From Aliamphritea hakodatensis (lineage in GTDB: Bacteria > Pseudomonadota > Gammaproteobacteria > Pseudomonadales > Balneatricaceae), in assembly GCF_024347195.1 (NCBI RefSeq), contig NZ_AP025281.1, forward strand, positions 2,480,001 to 2,544,000: a DNA stretch of 64,000 nucleotides, written 5' to 3'. Made by a program: the position numbers and the translations under genes. The notes beneath the pieces were generated by a model. The model ran no database searches. It had not been told where the DNA came from and saw only the letters and a program-made list of their open reading frames with translations. Positions 54,781-63,008 of the stretch are shown one piece after another (positions within the stretch are counted from its first letter, which is position 1; each line of letters starts with the position of its first letter).

Positions 54781-56358
54781 TTAACGTTTCAGGTCGCCAC
54801 GCTGATTATCCGCCCGGTAAGAAGGCCCTTCAGAGTGATAGTGCCAGCCGGTGAGGGTGCGTTCGTTGCTGCTCATCCGCCAGCTGAGCATCTTCTGTGC
54901 GTATTTCAGCGCCACCTGAGCATAATCGGGATTGTCCGCCAGGTTATTCAGTTCGCCGGGGTCTGCCTGCATATCAAACAGCAGTGGTGGTAGCTGATTA
55001 AAGTGCACATATTTGAACTCTTCATCCCTGATAACCGCCAGGCTGCACTCATCCAGATTCAGCCCCAGCTGTGATTCAGGCCCGCCGCTGACAATATCTC
55101 TGAAGTCATGCTCCCAGTGAGCAGCGGAACGCCAGCTTATATTTGTTTGCCCGGCCAGAAACGGTTGTAAGCTGTAACCGTCGCACTGCAGGGGAATATC
55201 AGCCCCCAGCAGATTCAGTACCGTTGGCATAATGTCGATGTTTTCAGTAAAGCGGCTGACCTGCCTGCCACGTCCGGCATCCCATTCATTGCCAGGGGCA
55301 CGGATGATCAGCGGAATGTGGTAAGACTGGTCAAAGAAGCCCTGTTTGTCCGACAGGTAATGATCCCCGAGCTGTTCGCCGTGATCACTGCTGAACACAA
55401 TGAGGGTATTTTCCAGCAACTGATGTTCAGCAAGAAAGGCGTAAAGTTCGCCGAACTGGGCATCTACTTCGCTGATCAGGCCGTAATAGGTGGCCCGCAG
55501 CTGGCGCAGCTCTTTCTCAGGCATATCCGGCCCCAAGCCTTTACCGTCAATCACATTCCAGTACTTATCCTGGGCCAGTGCGTTTCGCAGATAAAAATCC
55601 ACATACGGGTGCTGTTCCATTTCCTGACCGATGCTCCCATGCCTGACCGGCATGTCTACGTCTGCAGGGTCATACATGCTGTTATAGGGCTCAGGGGCCA
55701 CGAAGGGCGGGTGGGGCTTAATCCAGGACAGATGGATGAACCAGGGGGCGTCTTCCTGTTGGCTAATATAATCCTGCGCCTGTTGTCGCAGAAACGCCGT
55801 TTCGGTTTGTTCGGCACTGTAGCAGGGTATGCCGTAGGTAGCGCCCCGGTCTGCATCGTCCGGTTGTTTCAGCGGCGTATATATACTGTGAAAGTCACTG
55901 GCATCCGGCACACTTACCCCTTGTTTAACCAGCCAGGCGAACCAGTTAAGCGGGACCTCGGTTAGCAGCTCTCCGACATCATAACCGGGCAGCACCGTTT
56001 CGTAGCTTTGAAAATCCGGTGAATTATCTTCAAGGGTAGCCGGGTCCAGCGCCGTATCCGTATAACCAAACAGGGCTGGCTCAAAATCCAGTTTGCGGGC
56101 CTCCTGTGCCAGGTTGGTAAAGCGCCGGTGAAGCGGCGTTCCGTTGCGGCACACCCGGTGATTATGCTGGTACATGCCTGTATGAATAGACGCTCTGGAG
56201 GGGCTGCAGGGTGTTGCCTGGGAGTAATGACGGGTAAAGGTGACGCCTTCACTGGCCAGCCGGTCGAGATTCGGGGTTTTAACAACCGGGTGACCCAGGG
56301 CTGAAAGGCAGGTCCCCCGCCACTGGTCAGCGGTGATCAGCAGAACATTTTTTATCAT
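54781..56358 (-). CDS. Sulfatase-superfamily hydrolase, phosphonate monoester hydrolase-like
   Basis: A 525-residue metal-dependent hydrolase of the sulfatase/alkaline phosphatase fold. Metal residues include the Asp of LLITADQWRG and the SSDHGEQLGDH motif. The formylglycine site is C51-S-P-S-R55. It matches Rhizobium phosphonate monoester hydrolase along most of its length (PWFIHLSWIKPHPPFVAP; ELRQLRATYYGLISEVD; DDCSL-like and EEFKYVHF segments), so phospho- or sulfo-ester cleavage is likely, in the cytoplasm as no signal peptide is seen. A maturase for formylglycine must be elsewhere. A LysR gene lies 146 bp upstream on the same strand. Confidence 0.85.
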   Translation of the reverse strand: MIKNVLLITADQWRGTCLSALGHPVVKTPNLDRLASEGVTFTRHYSQATPCSPSRASIHTGMYQHNHRVCRNGTPLHRRFTNLAQEARKLDFEPALFGYTDTALDPATLEDNSPDFQSYETVLPGYDVGELLTEVPLNWFAWLVKQGVSVPDASDFHSIYTPLKQPDDADRGATYGIPCYSAEQTETAFLRQQAQDYISQQEDAPWFIHLSWIKPHPPFVAPEPYNSMYDPADVDMPVRHGSIGQEMEQHPYVDFYLRNALAQDKYWNVIDGKGLGPDMPEKELRQLRATYYGLISEVDAQFGELYAFLAEHQLLENTLIVFSSDHGEQLGDHYLSDKQGFFDQSYHIPLIIRAPGNEWDAGRGRQVSRFTENIDIMPTVLNLLGADIPLQCDGYSLQPFLAGQTNISWRSAAHWEHDFRDIVSGGPESQLGLNLDECSLAVIRDEEFKYVHFNQLPPLLFDMQADPGELNNLADNPDYAQVALKYAQKMLSWRMSSNERTLTGWHYHSEGPSYRADNQRGDLKR

Positions 56359-56504
56359 GACAATAATCCGGACAGTCTATGGCGTTACCCGGCATCATAC
56401 CTCTGGTCTATACCACAGAAAAGAGGGTGAGGCCCGCTGTCACAATATCTTCAACAGAATGTAATACAGGCCAAACCAGGCTGAAACCGTTACACGGGGA
56501 AATG

Positions 56505-57362
56505 CTAAACGCCGGAAAACTGATCCGCCAGCCAGCGCCATACTTCACGGCCGGCAGGGGGTAACTGCGAACTGCCCGAACAGAGTGCAAAAAAACCTTC
56601 ATCCGTAACGCAACGGGGTAAACCCAGGTCGGAAAGAGTGCTGCTGGCAGACTCATGTTCCATAAAACTGCTGCGTGCCAGCACAATACCCAGCCCCTGC
56701 GCTGCCATCTGGTAGGCAATGATGGAATTATCGACAGACCGCTGTGGCCGGTTCAGCAATGCCGGCTGGCCGGTCTGCTTGGCATACCACTGCCAGCCGG
56801 AACGGTAGCCCAGAACATTGATCAGCGGCAGCTGTGGGTGATCTTCAACACCCTTACCCACGGCAGGGTACAGTTCATCACGGGTAAGCCGCATGGCGCT
56901 GAAGCCTTTCCACGGCCCCATGCCATAACGGATATCGATATCACCGCCAACCGGTTCACGGTTAACATCCCAGACGGTATGGGTCATTTCCATTTGCAGG
57001 TCAGGTAAACGGCGGTAGAGATCCGGTAAACGCTGGCTGAGTACCCAGTGCGCGAAACTGATATTAACCCTCAGCTGTAACACACCGCGCTGCCGCAGCC
57101 CGAACAGGTCCTCAGTGGCACCGTCCAGAGTATTCAGGGCAGCCTGAACCTCCACAAGGTAACGCTCGCCAAGCTCCGTCAGACTAATACCGTGAGCTTC
57201 CCGGTTAAACAGCGGTTGATTCAGCGCCTGCTCAAGCGCCCGCATCTGTTTACTGACAGCCGCCTGGGTCAGATTCAGGGTTTGTGCTGCTTTGGTGAAG
57301 CTGCGCTGTTGGGCGGCGCAGGCAAAGGTACGTAGCCAGTGAAGCGGGGGATGTGGATTCAT
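56505..57362 (-). CDS. LysR-family transcriptional regulator (GcvA-like)
   Basis: A 285-residue regulator. The N-terminal helix-turn-helix (LRTFACAAQQRSFTKAAQTLNLTQAAVSKQM) and the domain order place it in the GcvA/AmpR branch. It lies directly upstream of the sulfatase gene on the same strand and may regulate it. It is also divergent from the fecI operon, 494 bp away. Confidence 0.9.
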   Translation of the reverse strand: MNPHPPLHWLRTFACAAQQRSFTKAAQTLNLTQAAVSKQMRALEQALNQPLFNREAHGISLTELGERYLVEVQAALNTLDGATEDLFGLRQRGVLQLRVNISFAHWVLSQRLPDLYRRLPDLQMEMTHTVWDVNREPVGGDIDIRYGMGPWKGFSAMRLTRDELYPAVGKGVEDHPQLPLINVLGYRSGWQWYAKQTGQPALLNRPQRSVDNSIIAYQMAAQGLGIVLARSSFMEHESASSTLSDLGLPRCVTDEGFFALCSGSSQLPPAGREVWRWLADQFSGV

Positions 57363-57856
57363 CGCTGATTATTGCCTGTCATGTCATCTGTAGGAACCGG
57401 CAACCGGGAAATATGTGGCTGAGTCAGTCACCATAGCCGGCAGAGTCTGTTTCATATCTTCGCAAGAATTCTGCTGACAGTCCGTACACAAACCTACAGA
57501 TACTGTTGTGTTGTTAACAGGGTATATAACACTAAAATCTGAGCGGTCACAAATTTAGCGCATACAGAATAATGATAAAAAACAGCGACCTGTTTAAGCT
57601 ACATTCTCGATATGTAACCAGTTTAGGTTACATTCGATAAAGGTAACCAAGACAGGTTACTCTATAGCTGATATTCGACTCAGATACTTTCAGGCCCGGA
57701 TACCTTATTTCCTTATCATCCCGCTGAAATTCTCCGGACAGTTCCCTGAAAGCGCAGGTAAATACAGTCGCAGGGCAACAGGTAATTGCGAATTATTATT
57801 ACTTGCGATTACAATGCGTCCTCACTGAGTAATTATCCAACCCCGGCAACCAATAA
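57363..57856. other. 494-bp divergent region between the LysR gene and fecI
   Basis: No gene seen. It contains the three-repeat array at 57585-57660. Near 57785-57812 a direct repeat TTGCGAATTA...TTGCGATTA in AT-rich DNA is a weak Fur-site candidate for fecI. Confidence 0.55.
57585..57660. repeat. Three 29-bp-phased dyad repeats upstream of fecI
   Basis: Units begin at 57585, 57614 and 57643, exactly 29 bp apart. Units 2 and 3 are perfect GTAACC-N6-GGTTAC dyads; in unit 2 the arms extend to ATGTAACC/GGTTACAT. Unit 1 is degenerate (GCGACC-N6-AGCTAC). Units 1 and 2 share ATTC and GATA after the dyad. Confidence 0.75.
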
Positions 57857-58444
57857 ATGACCAGTTCATATTGTGATTCACCGCTGCATCAGGAAGAAGC
57901 AGGGGATGCTTCCGGGCACCAGGAAGCATCCGGTAAACAACAGCGCAGCGCAGATGTCAGCGAGCTGTACAGCACCTATCGGCAGGATCTTTTACTGCAC
58001 CTGCAGTCAATGGTTAAAGACAGAGACATAGCCGAAGAGTTGCTACATGACACCTTCATCAGGGTATCCAGAATGCCTGCTATCAGTGCGATACGAAAAC
58101 CCAGACCTTTCCTGATTAAGACGGCAAGAAACCTGGCGCTGGACTATTTGCGGCAGCAAAAGGCCAGGCCAGCAGCTGATATGGAAGACATTGATACTGA
58201 ATTGATGGCTGCAGATCCGGAACACCTGGAGCAACTTATTAAAGAACGCCGGCTGCAGCAACTCAAATCTGCGGTTGCCGGGCTGCCACCCCGGGCCAGG
58301 GAAGCGCTGATGTTAGCCAAGTACCGGGAAATGCCCCTGAAAGAGGTCGCCAGAGAAATGGAGATATCTCAGACAATGGTTGAAAAACATCTGAAAACCG
58401 CTCTGCAAAAGTGCCGGACAGCACTGATCTCAGAATCACATTAG
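57857..58444 (+). CDS. fecI: ECF sigma factor FecI-like
   Basis: A 195-residue extracytoplasmic-function sigma factor. Region 2 (LYSTYRQDLLLHLQSMVKDRDIAEELLHDTFIRV) and region 4 (LPPRAREALMLAKYREMPLKEVAREMEISQTMVEKHL) are clear. In the citrate system it is activated through FecA and FecR when ferric citrate binds outside, and then transcribes fecABCDE. fecR begins 13 bp after its stop, so the two are co-transcribed. The N-terminal 30 residues are extra and polar. Confidence 0.92.
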   Translation: MTSSYCDSPLHQEEAGDASGHQEASGKQQRSADVSELYSTYRQDLLLHLQSMVKDRDIAEELLHDTFIRVSRMPAISAIRKPRPFLIKTARNLALDYLRQQKARPAADMEDIDTELMAADPEHLEQLIKERRLQQLKSAVAGLPPRAREALMLAKYREMPLKEVAREMEISQTMVEKHLKTALQKCRTALISESH

Positions 58445-58457
58445 TTTGGGTATCACA

Positions 58458-59456
58458 ATGACAAGACAAGAACTACAGCCTGCCAGCCCGGTATTCGAGC
58501 AAGCCAGCGACTGGTTTTTAAAACTGCAGAACAGTGCTGATCCTCAGCTGCTGACTGAATTTCAGAGCTGGCTGGACAGTGATCCTGACCATGAGGAAGC
58601 GTATCTTGAAGTGCTTTCCCTGTGGCAGGAGCTGGATCAGCTTACGCCTGACGCTGATGAAAAAACTGTTGCACCATTAGATTCAGGTGTTGCGTACGTC
58701 ACAGCTCTGGAAGAGAAAAGCAATTTAAAAACAACAGGTCAAACGACTTACATAAAGCGCTTTACACAGGCATTTGCCCTGGCTGCCTGTGTGGCACTCG
58801 TAGCGGTGTTAACGCCGGTACATGTTTGGCAGCCCGCTGACTATTCAACCGCCACGGCTGAACAGCGAATCATTGAACTTGATGACGGCAGCAAGCTTCA
58901 TCTTGCAGCACAGTCCGCTGTGAATGTTGATTACACGGCCTCCGGGCGGCAAATTGAACTGCTGTACGGTGAAGTTTTTTTTGAAGTGGCCAGTGATCCC
59001 CGGCGACCATTCAGGGTGCAATCAGAAAATCAGATGGCTCAGGCGCTGGGCACGGCCTTTAATATCCGGCTACTGGATAACAACATCCAGACCACGTTAA
59101 CCGAAGGCACGCTCAAACTTGACCTTGATGACCAGGCGACGGTGATCATTAATGCCGGCCAGCGGGTTGAATGGGATGGCACAGGTAAACACCGGCTCCT
59201 GAAAGGGGATTATCCGTATCTGCCCAGCTGGAAACGCAATATCGTGCGTCTGGACCGTATGCCACTCAATGATGTGGTTGAATTGCTGAACCGCAATTAC
59301 ACGCCGGTATTCCGTATTGCTAACCCGAAACTAAGGGAAGAAACCCTGCAGGGAACCTTGCCGCTGAATAATCTTGAAACAGTGATGAAAGTGCTGCAGG
59401 GCGCATTAAATCTGGAGTTTACAAGGGTTTCAGATCAGCTGATTTTAATTTATTAA
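58458..59456 (+). CDS. fecR: FecR anti-sigma/sigma regulator
   Basis: A 332-residue inner-membrane regulator. An N-terminal cytoplasmic domain (FQSWLDSDPDHEEAYLEVLSLW) meets FecI; one membrane segment lies near residues 97-120; the periplasmic FecR domain has the RIIELDDGSKLHLAAQSAV and GEVFFEVASDP motifs. A C-terminal STN-like part (NDVVELLNRNYTPVF) receives the signal from FecA. ATG 58458 fits the family N-terminus; TTG 58446 adds four residues. Confidence 0.92.
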   Translation: MTRQELQPASPVFEQASDWFLKLQNSADPQLLTEFQSWLDSDPDHEEAYLEVLSLWQELDQLTPDADEKTVAPLDSGVAYVTALEEKSNLKTTGQTTYIKRFTQAFALAACVALVAVLTPVHVWQPADYSTATAEQRIIELDDGSKLHLAAQSAVNVDYTASGRQIELLYGEVFFEVASDPRRPFRVQSENQMAQALGTAFNIRLLDNNIQTTLTEGTLKLDLDDQATVIINAGQRVEWDGTGKHRLLKGDYPYLPSWKRNIVRLDRMPLNDVVELLNRNYTPVFRIANPKLREETLQGTLPLNNLETVMKVLQGALNLEFTRVSDQLILIY

Positions 59457-59521
59457 AATCTTTTTACAAAAAGAGGTTGGGTCATCCCGGGCTGCTCCGT
59501 CTTATTAGTACAAATAATCTG

Positions 59522-59540
59522 AATGACAACGATTTGCATT
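59522..59540. promoter_or_regulatory. Candidate Fur box upstream of fecA
   Basis: AATGACAACGATTTGCATT resembles the gammaproteobacterial Fur pattern AATGATAAT-N-ATTATCATT at most positions, with matching ends GAATG/CATTC. It lies 30 bp before the fecA start. Iron repression would be expected for this locus. Confidence 0.5.
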
Positions 59541-59570
59541 CATTAGCAGTAAGACAATTTGGAGTACCGG

Positions 59571-61988
59571 ATGACCCTTCCGCGTTTCACAGCCCTGTAT
59601 ACCGCGATGCAGGCACGCCACAAATCTGATTACAAACAGCTCCTCGCCAGAGGCGTATTTTGCTCGGCCGTCCTGACAGCCGCATTACCTGTACAGCAGG
59701 TGACCGCAGCGGATGCGAACCTGCAGCAAAACTACCGCTGGAATATACCGGCGCAGCCTCTGAATGTATCTATTACTGACCTGGCAGAACGGGCCGGGCT
59801 GGTAATTCTGTTGCCACCGGAACAGTTCAGCAATGTAAATGCCAGTGCGTTACGCGGCGATATGACCGTGACAGCCGCACTGGAGCAGTTACTGGACGGC
59901 ACCGGCTACACCTATCAGGTTGATAACGGCAACACCCTGATCTTGCGGGAGGGCAGCAGTGATCTGCCTTTAGTCAGGCCCGAATCTATGGTGGTAACCG
60001 GTAACTGGCTGGACAACGTAGGCGAAACTACGGTGCACGAATTCCCCGGTGCCCGGAATATCCTTACGGCTGAAGAGATCGAAAAATCCGGTGCATCATC
60101 CCTGACTGAGGCCTTCCGCAAGATCCCCGGGGTTCAGGTGCGCATACCTTCAGAAAGTTACGGCGCCAATCATGCACTGAGTGTGGGTGTACGGGGCCTG
60201 AAATCCCGCTTCTCAGAAAAATCCACCATTCTGCTGGACGGTATGCCGCTGGCATTTGCGCCTTACGGGCAGCCACAGTTATCCATTGCGCCAGTCGGCT
60301 TAGGCAACCTTGCCGCCATTGATGTTGTTAAGGGCGGCAGCTCGGTACGTTACGGGCCGCAAAACGTGGGCGGCATCATTAACTTCGTCACGCCGGAAAT
60401 TCCGGAAGAACTCACCACCCGCCTGAAGCTGCGTACCGAAGGTGCCGTCGATGACGGCCGTGGTGGCATGCTCGGCCAGACCAATCTGTTTATTGGCGGC
60501 GCAACCGGTGAAAGCACTGGCCTGGCGCTGATGTATTCCGGCAGCCACGGCAGCAGCTTCCGGGAAAATTCTGATGAAAGCATCGATGATTTGATGATCA
60601 AGGCTGAAACCTGGCTGGATGACAAACAAAAACTGGAAGGGCATATCCGCCGTTTCCAGGCCGAAACAGACATTGCCGGCGGCCTGAACGAAGCTCAATA
60701 TGCGGAAGACAGATATCAGTCCCGTTATGACAATAACCACTTCGACGGTGACCGCACTGAAGCCCGGGTGAAATACACCAACTTCATCAGCGATACCCAG
60801 GAATTTGAAGTGCAGGCGTTTGCTTCAAACACCGCCCGTCTTTACGGCCTGCAATTCAACCCGGATAACCGTCAGCGCTACGACGAATGGGACCGTGAAT
60901 ACGACGTATACGGCGTCGAACCCCGCTACAGCCAGGTATTCGAAGCAGGGGACACAGAGCACGAAGTTTCCGTGGGTTACCGCTTCATCAAGGAAGAAGC
61001 TGACCTGACCCGCCACCGCTGGAACGGTTTTGCCGCGGGCAGCGATCCAAGAACGGTTGCCGGCGTACTGCGCACCAAAGATAAAGCGGGCACCACAGCA
61101 CATGCAGTGTATGTGGATGACCGTATCAGCTTTGGTGACTGGATCGTCACCCCGGGTGTACGGGTGGAAGATGTTGAAGTATTCCGTGACAGTAAGATCC
61201 GTAAAAATGTTGCCAACGACTTCCGTAATGAACAGAGCTATACCGAAGTGCTGCCATCTCTGAGTGCCAGTTACCTGCTGTCACCGGAAGTCACCCTGTT
61301 TGCCAACTACAACACCTCGTTCGGTACACTGCAGCACCTGCAGCTGGCAGATACCACCGACAATGATCTGGAACCGGAAATCGCCAAGACCATTGAACTG
61401 GGTAGCCGTTACCAGAAAGGTGGCCTGAGTGCAGAACTGACCCTGTTTAACATCAACTTTGATAACAAACTGCAGTGGGATGACACCCTTGAGCACCACG
61501 TCAACAAAGGTGAAACCCAGCACTACGGTTTTGAAATGGCCGCGGCCTATGCGTTTGAGAACACCGGCATGAGCGTATACGGTAACCTGGCGTATACCGA
61601 AGCGGAGTTCAAAGATGGGGACGTAAAAGGCAATGACCTGCCGTACTACTCTAACTGGGTGGGTAACCTGGGTATGCAGTATGAAACAGGACCCTGGACT
61701 TACAACCTGGAAGCGTACGCTCAGTCCAAACAGTACACCGATAACGAAAACACCAAAGATCTGACGGTAGTGAACGACACATACTACCGCGGTGAGATGC
61801 CAAGTTTTGTTATCTGGAATACCCGCGCCAGCTATCAGTTCCAGCCAGCCACCCGGGTATCCTTCGGCGTCAAGAACCTGTTCAACGAGAAGTATTACTC
61901 TCTGAGCGGTCCTGATCAGCCATACGGTGCCGGCATCAGCCCCGGGGCACCGACAACCGCTTATCTGGAACTGGAAATGGAATTCTGA
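59571..61988 (+). CDS. fecA: TonB-dependent ferric citrate receptor FecA
   Basis: An 805-residue outer-membrane receptor. After a long signal region, the STN signalling domain (residues about 55-130) contacts FecR; a TonB-box-like PESMVVTG precedes the plug. Plug motifs match E. coli FecA closely: LLDGMPLAFAPYGQPQLSIA and GGSSVRYGPQNVGGIINFVT. The barrel ends in the aromatic C-terminus LELEMEF. ATG 59571 has GGAG eight bases upstream; TTG 59559 is in the ribosome site region. A terminator-like hairpin separates it from fecB. Confidence 0.95.
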   Translation: MTLPRFTALYTAMQARHKSDYKQLLARGVFCSAVLTAALPVQQVTAADANLQQNYRWNIPAQPLNVSITDLAERAGLVILLPPEQFSNVNASALRGDMTVTAALEQLLDGTGYTYQVDNGNTLILREGSSDLPLVRPESMVVTGNWLDNVGETTVHEFPGARNILTAEEIEKSGASSLTEAFRKIPGVQVRIPSESYGANHALSVGVRGLKSRFSEKSTILLDGMPLAFAPYGQPQLSIAPVGLGNLAAIDVVKGGSSVRYGPQNVGGIINFVTPEIPEELTTRLKLRTEGAVDDGRGGMLGQTNLFIGGATGESTGLALMYSGSHGSSFRENSDESIDDLMIKAETWLDDKQKLEGHIRRFQAETDIAGGLNEAQYAEDRYQSRYDNNHFDGDRTEARVKYTNFISDTQEFEVQAFASNTARLYGLQFNPDNRQRYDEWDREYDVYGVEPRYSQVFEAGDTEHEVSVGYRFIKEEADLTRHRWNGFAAGSDPRTVAGVLRTKDKAGTTAHAVYVDDRISFGDWIVTPGVRVEDVEVFRDSKIRKNVANDFRNEQSYTEVLPSLSASYLLSPEVTLFANYNTSFGTLQHLQLADTTDNDLEPEIAKTIELGSRYQKGGLSAELTLFNINFDNKLQWDDTLEHHVNKGETQHYGFEMAAAYAFENTGMSVYGNLAYTEAEFKDGDVKGNDLPYYSNWVGNLGMQYETGPWTYNLEAYAQSKQYTDNENTKDLTVVNDTYYRGEMPSFVIWNTRASYQFQPATRVSFGVKNLFNEKYYSLSGPDQPYGAGISPGAPTTAYLELEMEF

Positions 61989-62010
61989 TCTTTACATCAG
62001 TTAAGCACCC

Positions 62011-62052
62011 GGCAGCCCGGCGCTTTCAGCGTGCGGGCTGCCTCTGTTTTTT
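62011..62052 (+). terminator. Terminator/attenuator between fecA and fecB
   Basis: GGCAGCCCG (62011-62019) pairs with CGGGCTGCC (62034-62042), with inner CGCT/AGCG pairing. A six-T run begins four bases later. It would reduce read-through into fecB, giving more receptor than transporter. Confidence 0.7.
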
Positions 62053-62069
62053 GCTGCACGGATACACCC

Positions 62070-63008
62070 ATGAGATATTTTTTTAACGCCGCCGTTTTAC
62101 GGTTTTTGCTGTTGTCTGTCTGTACGTTGCTGTCACTGTACAGCGCGGCACGTACCGTGACGGATCAGGGAGACGGACTGAACATTGAAGGCATACCGCA
62201 ACGGATAGTGGTGCTGGAATATTCGTTTCTTGACGCCGTGGTGCTGGCAGGTATCAGCCCCACGGGCATTGCCGATGATCAGCGCCCGGAACGCATCCTG
62301 CCTGAAATCCGCCAGCAACTGGACGACTACACCTCGGTGGGTCTGCGTGGCCAGCCGGATCTGGAAACCATTGCCAGCCTGAAGCCGGACCTGATCATTG
62401 CGGATACATACCGGCACGAAGCCATTTACAAAGAACTGCAGAAAATCGCCCCGACCCTGTTATTACGCAGTTACGGTGCTGAATATACTGATTTGCTTGA
62501 AGATACCGTCACCATTGGTGCTGCGCTGGGCAAACCGGATGAAATTAACCGGGCGCTGGCCCTGCATAACCGGCGGATGGACGACTTAAGCAAGCAAATC
62601 ACCGCGGGGGCCGGTGCCGGTATTAACGGCCAGTCATTACTATTTGCGGTTACCAATCACCGCGCGATGACCCTTCATGGCAGCAAAGCCTTTGCCAGTG
62701 GTGTGATGCGACGGCTGGGGCTGCAGCATGTCACACCGGTGAACGATGAAGGTGCATACATCCAGGTCGGCTTTGAACAACTGCTGGAAATGAACCCCCA
62801 ATGGCTGATCATCGGTGATTACAGTGAAGCGCAGGGGGGCTCGGATATTCTCAACCGCTGGCAGCAACACCCGCTGTGGCAGCATCTGAACGCTGTTAAG
62901 TCTGGTCATCAGGTTCAGGTAGACCCTAAAGTATGGGCACTTGGCCGTGGCGTGATGGGGGCAGAGCGGATCGCTGCAGATCTGAGCAGGGCGCTGAAAC
63001 AACCATGA
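62070..63008 (+). CDS. fecB: Fe(III) dicitrate-binding periplasmic protein FecB
   Basis: A 312-residue periplasmic protein with a signal peptide (residues 1 to about 27). It matches E. coli FecB along its length: RIVVLEYSFLDAV, GIADDQRPERILPEIR, SVGLRGQPDLETIASLKPDLII and the C-terminal MGAERIAADLSRAL. It captures ferric citrate delivered by FecA and hands it to FecCD. ATG 62070 gives the correct signal peptide; GTG 62031 lies within the upstream hairpin. Its stop overlaps the fecC start (ATGA). Confidence 0.94.
   Translation: MRYFFNAAVLRFLLLSVCTLLSLYSAARTVTDQGDGLNIEGIPQRIVVLEYSFLDAVVLAGISPTGIADDQRPERILPEIRQQLDDYTSVGLRGQPDLETIASLKPDLIIADTYRHEAIYKELQKIAPTLLLRSYGAEYTDLLEDTVTIGAALGKPDEINRALALHNRRMDDLSKQITAGAGAGINGQSLLFAVTNHRAMTLHGSKAFASGVMRRLGLQHVTPVNDEGAYIQVGFEQLLEMNPQWLIIGDYSEAQGGSDILNRWQQHPLWQHLNAVKSGHQVQVDPKVWALGRGVMGAERIAADLSRALKQP

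Noticed and set aside
54781..56358. Choline sulfatase (BetC), suggested by the betaine-related genes upstream
   Set aside because: The sequence around the formylglycine site and the C-terminal half match phosphonate monoester hydrolase rather than BetC.
57785..57812. Fur box directly upstream of fecI
   Set aside because: The AT-rich direct repeat there matches the Fur consensus poorly; the site before fecA is better, so this was noted only in the intergenic entry.
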